14,783 bases of DNA from Lachnospiraceae bacterium (GTDB lineage Bacteria > Bacillota > Clostridia > Lachnospirales > Lachnospiraceae), in contig JAFUUM010000452.1 in the NCBI GenBank assembly GCA_017477805.1, positions 1-14,783 on the forward strand, written 5' to 3'. The translations under genes were made by a program, and so were the position numbers. This document shows positions 11,240 through 14,783 of the stretch, one piece after another (the first letter of the stretch is position 1; each line of letters begins with the position of its first letter). The notes under the pieces are model-generated. The model was given only the letters and a program-made list of their open reading frames with translations, did no database searches and had not been told where the DNA came from.

Positions 11240-13795
11240 ATGGAACAATATAAAGTAACAGGCATGAGCTGTGCTGCCTGTCAGGCCCGGGTTGAGAAGG
11301 CGGTAAGCGGCGTGGAAGGCGTTGAGAGCTGCGCGGTAAGCTTGCTGACCAACTCCATGGGCGTGGAAGGTACGGCTCGCCCGGAAGATATCATCGCAGC
11401 CGTGGAAGCGGCAGGATACGGTGCCAGCGTAAAAGGCGGAAGCGAAAGCGGGACCGGGAAGCGGGCCTCCGCGGAGGAAGACCTGAAGGACACGGAAACG
11501 CCTATCATGAAAAAAAGGCTCATCGCATCGGTCGCTATCCTGATCCCGTTGATGTACGTGTCCATGGGACACATGCTGTGGAATTGGCCTCTGCCGGGCT
11601 TCTTGGACGGCAATCACGTGGCCATGGGACTGTACCAGCTGTTGTTATCAGGGCTCGTCCTTGTCATCAATCAGAAGTTTTTTATCAGCGGATTTAAGGG
11701 ACTGATCCACAGATCCCCCAACATGGACACTCTGGTCGCCCTGGGTGCCACTGCCTCCTACGGCTACAGCGTGGCCGCACTGTTTGCCATGACAGGTGCC
11801 GTATTGGAGGGGAATGAAGAGCGGATCATGTACTACATGAATCAGTTCTATTTTGAAGCGGCGGCCATGATCCTGACCCTCATCACCGTGGGCAAGATGC
11901 TGGAGGCAAGGTCCAAGGGAAAGACCACCAACGCCCTGAAGGGACTGATGGATCTTTCGCCGAAGACGGCAGTTGTTCTGCGAAACGGAGCGGAAGTTAC
12001 CGTGCCCATCGAAAGCGTAAAGGTGGGAGACCGGTTTGTTGTAAGACCCGGAGACAGCATCCCCGTGGACGGTATCGTGGAAAAAGGAGAGAGTGCCGTA
12101 AACGAAGCGGCCCTCACCGGCGAGAGCGTTCCCGTGGAAAAGAACGTGGGAGATACGGTTTCTGCGGCGACGATCAACACCTCCGGCCACATGGTCTGTG
12201 AGGCAACCCGGGTTGGAGAGGACACCACCCTTTCCGCCATCATCCGGATGGTCAGCGATGCGGCGGCAACAAAGGCTCCCATCGCTAAGATCGCGGATAA
12301 GGTTTCCGGAATATTTGTCCCTGCGGTGATCGGCATCGCGGTGGTAACCTTCCTTGCCTGGCTCCTTGCGGGGCAGACCGTTGGATACGCCATTGCCAGA
12401 GCGGTATCGGTCCTTGTGATCAGCTGCCCCTGCGCCCTGGGGCTTGCCACACCCGTTGCCATCATGGTGGGAAACGGTGTTGCGGCAAAGACGGGGATCC
12501 TGTTTAAGACTGCAGCATCCTTAGAGCAGGCCGGCAGGACGAAGATCGTAGCCCTGGATAAAACAGGGACTATTACTACCGGAGAGATGAAGGTGACGGA
12601 CATCCTTCCCGCAGACGGGATAGCGGAAGAGGAACTTCTGAAAGTGGCCTATGGCCTGGAGTCAAAGAGTGAGCATCCCATCTCCAAGGCAGTGACAGCG
12701 TATGCACAGGAAAAGAATGCGACACTGGAAGAAACATCTGAATTTGAAGCCCTCTCCGGAAACGGCTTGAAGGCAAAACTTGGGGGCGCAGTGATCTCCG
12801 GTGGCAGCGCAAAGTATATCGGCAGCGTTCTCGGCGGACTTGGTGCAGACATTGATGGGGTGATCAAGCGTCTTGCCGGGGAAGGAAAGACCCCTGTCTT
12901 ATTTGCCAAAGAGAAAACCCTTCTTGGCGTACTGGGCGTGGCGGATGTGATCAAAGCCGATTCTCCCGAGGCCATCGCAGAGTTGAAAAAACTTGGGATC
13001 CATACGGTGATGCTGACGGGAGATAACGAAATCACGGCTGCGGCGGTTGCCGCACAGGCCGGAGTGGACGAAGTTGTAGCTTCCGTGAAGCCCGACGGTA
13101 AGGAAGCGGTGATCCGACAGCTCATGGAACACGGTGCGGTGGCCATGGTGGGAGACGGCATCAATGATGCACCTGCTCTGACGGCAGCAAACCTTGGGAT
13201 CGCCATCGGTGCCGGAACGGACGTTGCCGTGGATGCGGCGGATGTTGTGCTGATGAAGAGCAGTTTAAAGGATGTGGCGGCAGCCATTCGGATCTCGAAG
13301 AGAACCCTGAGGAATATCCATGAAAACCTCTTCTGGGCATTTTTCTACAATGTCCTGGGGATCCCGCTGGCAGCAGGCTGTTACGTGGCGGCCTTCGGCT
13401 GGGAATTAAATCCCATCTTCGGCGCGGCGGCCATGGGTTTATCCAGTTTTTGTGTGGTGTCCAATGCCTTGCGGCTTAATTGGATCAGGCCTTACGATGG
13501 GAAAAGAGATAAAGCGGTCAAAAATCCCGTGACAGGGGATATAATAGAACAGAAAACAATTGTTGAAACAGATAAGGAGAAGAACGAAATGAAGATCAGA
13601 GTAAACGGTATGATGTGCGGACATTGTGAGGCTCACGTAAAGAAGGCCCTGGAAGCCATTGAAGGGATCGTCAGCGCTGCACCCTCCCATGAGGAAAATC
13701 AGGTTGTGATCGAAACTTCCGCTGAAGTTTCCGAAGATGCCATTAAGGCAGCCGTTGTGGAAGCAGGCTACGAATACGCAGGCATCCTGGAATAA
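11240..13795 (+). CDS. copA: Cu(I)-translocating P1B-type ATPase with C-terminal CopZ-like domain
   Basis: An 851-residue copper exporter of the cytoplasmic membrane. In order: N-terminal heavy-metal-associated domain with GMSCAAC (C11, C14); transmembrane pairs from about residue 92; actuator loop LTGES (293-296); the membrane copper site CPC (396-398); phosphorylation site DKTGT (D440); SEHPIS (H479, P480); GDGIND (638-643); then FYNVLGIP and MGLSSF in the last helices. After a hydrophilic linker (about 750-783), a second HMA domain begins, with GMMCGHC (C793, C796). Typical CopA ends near the last helix; the extra domain resembles the separate chaperone CopZ. GAGGAG lies just before the ATG. 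It should be derepressed by copper through CsoR. The linker holds an internal promoter-like element, ribosome binding site and ATG. Confidence 0.96.
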   Translation: MEQYKVTGMSCAACQARVEKAVSGVEGVESCAVSLLTNSMGVEGTARPEDIIAAVEAAGYGASVKGGSESGTGKRASAEEDLKDTETPIMKKRLIASVAILIPLMYVSMGHMLWNWPLPGFLDGNHVAMGLYQLLLSGLVLVINQKFFISGFKGLIHRSPNMDTLVALGATASYGYSVAALFAMTGAVLEGNEERIMYYMNQFYFEAAAMILTLITVGKMLEARSKGKTTNALKGLMDLSPKTAVVLRNGAEVTVPIESVKVGDRFVVRPGDSIPVDGIVEKGESAVNEAALTGESVPVEKNVGDTVSAATINTSGHMVCEATRVGEDTTLSAIIRMVSDAAATKAPIAKIADKVSGIFVPAVIGIAVVTFLAWLLAGQTVGYAIARAVSVLVISCPCALGLATPVAIMVGNGVAAKTGILFKTAASLEQAGRTKIVALDKTGTITTGEMKVTDILPADGIAEEELLKVAYGLESKSEHPISKAVTAYAQEKNATLEETSEFEALSGNGLKAKLGGAVISGGSAKYIGSVLGGLGADIDGVIKRLAGEGKTPVLFAKEKTLLGVLGVADVIKADSPEAIAELKKLGIHTVMLTGDNEITAAAVAAQAGVDEVVASVKPDGKEAVIRQLMEHGAVAMVGDGINDAPALTAANLGIAIGAGTDVAVDAADVVLMKSSLKDVAAAIRISKRTLRNIHENLFWAFFYNVLGIPLAAGCYVAAFGWELNPIFGAAAMGLSSFCVVSNALRLNWIRPYDGKRDKAVKNPVTGDIIEQKTIVETDKEKNEMKIRVNGMMCGHCEAHVKKALEAIEGIVSAAPSHEENQVVIETSAEVSEDAIKAAVVEAGYEYAGILE
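13540..13579 (+). promoter_or_regulatory. Intragenic promoter-like -10 and ribosome binding site within copA
   Basis: A perfect TATAAT lies at 13540-13545 in the linker coding region, with only a poor -35 match near 13517. AAGGAG follows at 13574-13579, nine bases before the in-frame ATG 13589. The combination looks like a former intergenic region now read through. The ribosome binding site is the stronger part of the evidence. Confidence 0.45.
13589..13795 (+). CDS. copZ: Predicted stand-alone CopZ from an internal start in copA
   Basis: ATG 13589 is in frame with copA (codon 784) and is preceded by AAGGAG at nine bases. The product would be 68 residues, the usual length of a free CopZ copper chaperone, and starts exactly at the first strand of the HMA fold, MKIRVNGMMCGHCEAHV. 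CopZ carries Cu(I) through the cytoplasm to CopA and to regulators such as CsoR. In E. coli a separate chaperone is also made from copA, there by ribosomal frameshifting at the N-terminal domain. Here internal initiation at the C-terminal domain would reach the same end. It may alternatively be only a domain of the full protein. Confidence 0.5.
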   Translation: MKIRVNGMMCGHCEAHVKKALEAIEGIVSAAPSHEENQVVIETSAEVSEDAIKAAVVEAGYEYAGILE

Positions 13796-13813
13796 CATAT
13801 AAGGAGACTTTTG

Positions 13814-14783
13814 GTGAGCGAAAGCAGAGTAGACAGGATCACAAAGATGGAAGCATATTATGACGAGGCAAGGCAGGCGGTGGGTGAGCTGAGCCTTCCC
13901 ACGGAAGAATATGCGAACCTTCAGAAGAAAATAAGAAAACTGGAAGAGTATTACACCGGAGGACAGTGGCGGAAAGATTATGAGGCGGATGAAGCCGGAA
14001 AGATCCCGGCAGATCTAAAACGCGGCGTGTTATCAGAAGATGCCATCGGTAACCTTTTAGATGACAATATGGAAGCAAGGAAAAACCGTGCTGAAGTGAG
14101 CATCCGGAAGAAGTTTCATAAGCAGCTGTTCTCACCCTTTGCCAAGGCCTGCAAGATGTACAAACTCATCGAAGACGGGGACAATATTGCAGTGTGTATT
14201 TCCGGCGGTAAGGATTCCATGCTGATGGCGAAACTGTTTCAGGAGATCAAACGTCACAGACAAAAGGAATTTGAACTCACATTTCTTGTGATGGATCCCG
14301 GCTATAAACAGGAGAACAGGGAGCTGATCGAGAGTAACGCCAAAGCTCTGGGGATCCCCGTAACAATCTTTGAAAGCACCATCTTTGATACGGTGGATAC
14401 TATCGATCGAAATCCCTGCTATCTCTGCGCGAGAATGCGGAGAGGGTATCTTTACAGCAAGGCCAAAGAACTGGGTTGCAACAAGATCGCCCTCGGCCAT
14501 CATTACGATGATGTCATCGAGACCATCCTGATGGCCATGCTCCACGGAGCCCAGATCCAGACCATGATGCCGAAACTCCATAGTACGAATTTCGAGGGAA
14601 TGGAACTGATCCGGCCCATGTATCTGATCCGGGAAGCTGACGTTTGCGCCTGGAGGGACTATAACGATCTGCGCTTTTTGCAGTGCGCCTGCCATTTCAC
14701 CGAAACCTGCACCACCTATCGGGATGACGGTACATCTCCCAGCAAGCGTCTTGACACCAAGAAGCTCATTGCGGAATTAAAGA
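13814..14783 (+). CDS. DUF4298-TtcA fusion, tRNA 2-thiocytidine synthetase-like (partial)
   Basis: The frame is open from GTG 13814 to the window end (323 codons, no stop yet). AAGGAG (13801-13806) lies seven bases before the GTG. Residues 5-85 look like DUF4298: RITKMEAYYDEA, LEEYYTGGQWRKDYEADE, then KRGVLSEDAIGNLL. From about 95 a TtcA-type PP-loop ATPase follows: ISGGKDSML (129-137), CYLC (C202, C205), LGHHYDDVIET (228-237) and QCACHF (C291, C293). TtcA uses ATP and a [4Fe-4S] cluster held by three cysteines to put sulfur on cytidine 32 of some tRNAs. It begins 18 bases after copA with no terminator between, so it probably belongs to the copper-controlled transcript. The DUF4298 part has no known role. 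Confidence 0.88.
   Translation, partial: MSESRVDRITKMEAYYDEARQAVGELSLPTEEYANLQKKIRKLEEYYTGGQWRKDYEADEAGKIPADLKRGVLSEDAIGNLLDDNMEARKNRAEVSIRKKFHKQLFSPFAKACKMYKLIEDGDNIAVCISGGKDSMLMAKLFQEIKRHRQKEFELTFLVMDPGYKQENRELIESNAKALGIPVTIFESTIFDTVDTIDRNPCYLCARMRRGYLYSKAKELGCNKIALGHHYDDVIETILMAMLHGAQIQTMMPKLHSTNFEGMELIRPMYLIREADVCAWRDYNDLRFLQCACHFTETCTTYRDDGTSPSKRLDTKKLIAELK

Noticed and set aside
11848..12603. 251-codon open frame on the - strand
   Set aside because: It is a shadow of copA, rich in Ser, Thr, Ala and Val as expected from reverse-complementing a GC-biased coding frame.
1..14783. CRISPR arrays, tRNA/rRNA genes, insertion sequences, attachment sites
   Set aside because: I saw no regularly spaced repeats, no cloverleaf-like or rRNA sequence, and no transposase with terminal inverted repeats; the Rpn gene is not flanked by such repeats.

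Overview
The window looks like chromosomal DNA of a Clostridia-type Firmicute, most likely a member of the Lachnospiraceae. The grounds are strong AGGAGG-type ribosome binding sites, TTGACA/TATAAT promoters, mid GC content, and several family-level habits I associate with that group: an XRE regulator carrying a desulfoferrodoxin-like domain, a YfcE phosphoesterase with a helical C-terminal extension, and a CopA with a CopZ-like C-terminal domain. Every credible gene is on the + strand. The taxon is inferred from protein style, not from a marker gene.

Region 1 (1-2304) mixes decayed and intact genes. It holds a 5'-truncated EAL-domain remnant, a GNAT acetyltransferase, a 33-codon ORF that may be internally deleted, a PIG-L deacetylase remnant with a frameshift and a lost middle, and an intact XRE/desulfoferrodoxin-like regulator. 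Region 2 (2334-5165) reads as one operon with its own promoter and terminator: a small helical protein, a RimJ/RimL-type acetyltransferase translationally coupled to a Nudix hydrolase, an alpha/beta hydrolase remnant, an iron-sulfur flavoprotein-like reductase, and an unclassified P-loop NTPase. Region 3 (5171-6337) is a stand-alone Rpn-family (PD-(D/E)XK) nuclease gene with a palindrome-rich leader.

Region 4 (6374-10763) carries a YfcE-type phosphoesterase, a cytoplasmic GH28 pectin-degrading enzyme, a MATE transporter overlapping it, and the t6A-modifying enzyme TcdA, closed by a strong terminator. Region 5 (10807 to the end) is a copper-responsive operon. A TTGACA-N17-TATGAT promoter is covered by two near-identical CsoR operators, followed by csoR, copA with a CopZ-like C-terminal domain, and, 18 bases downstream, a DUF4298-TtcA fusion cut off by the window end.

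The most interesting signals cut across these regions. (i) Two genes, the Rpn nuclease and copA, each have a strong Shine-Dalgarno and an in-frame ATG just before their C-terminal domain, predicting a separate 59-residue intragenic Rpn product and a separate 68-residue CopZ. The Rpn case matches the known gene-within-gene toxin/antitoxin design of antiphage Rpn proteins. (ii) Four copies of one terminator hairpin share a GNRA tetraloop, a conserved U-G wobble and one compensatory base-pair change. (iii) Two and possibly three genes in the first 4 kb have kept both ends but lost their middles.
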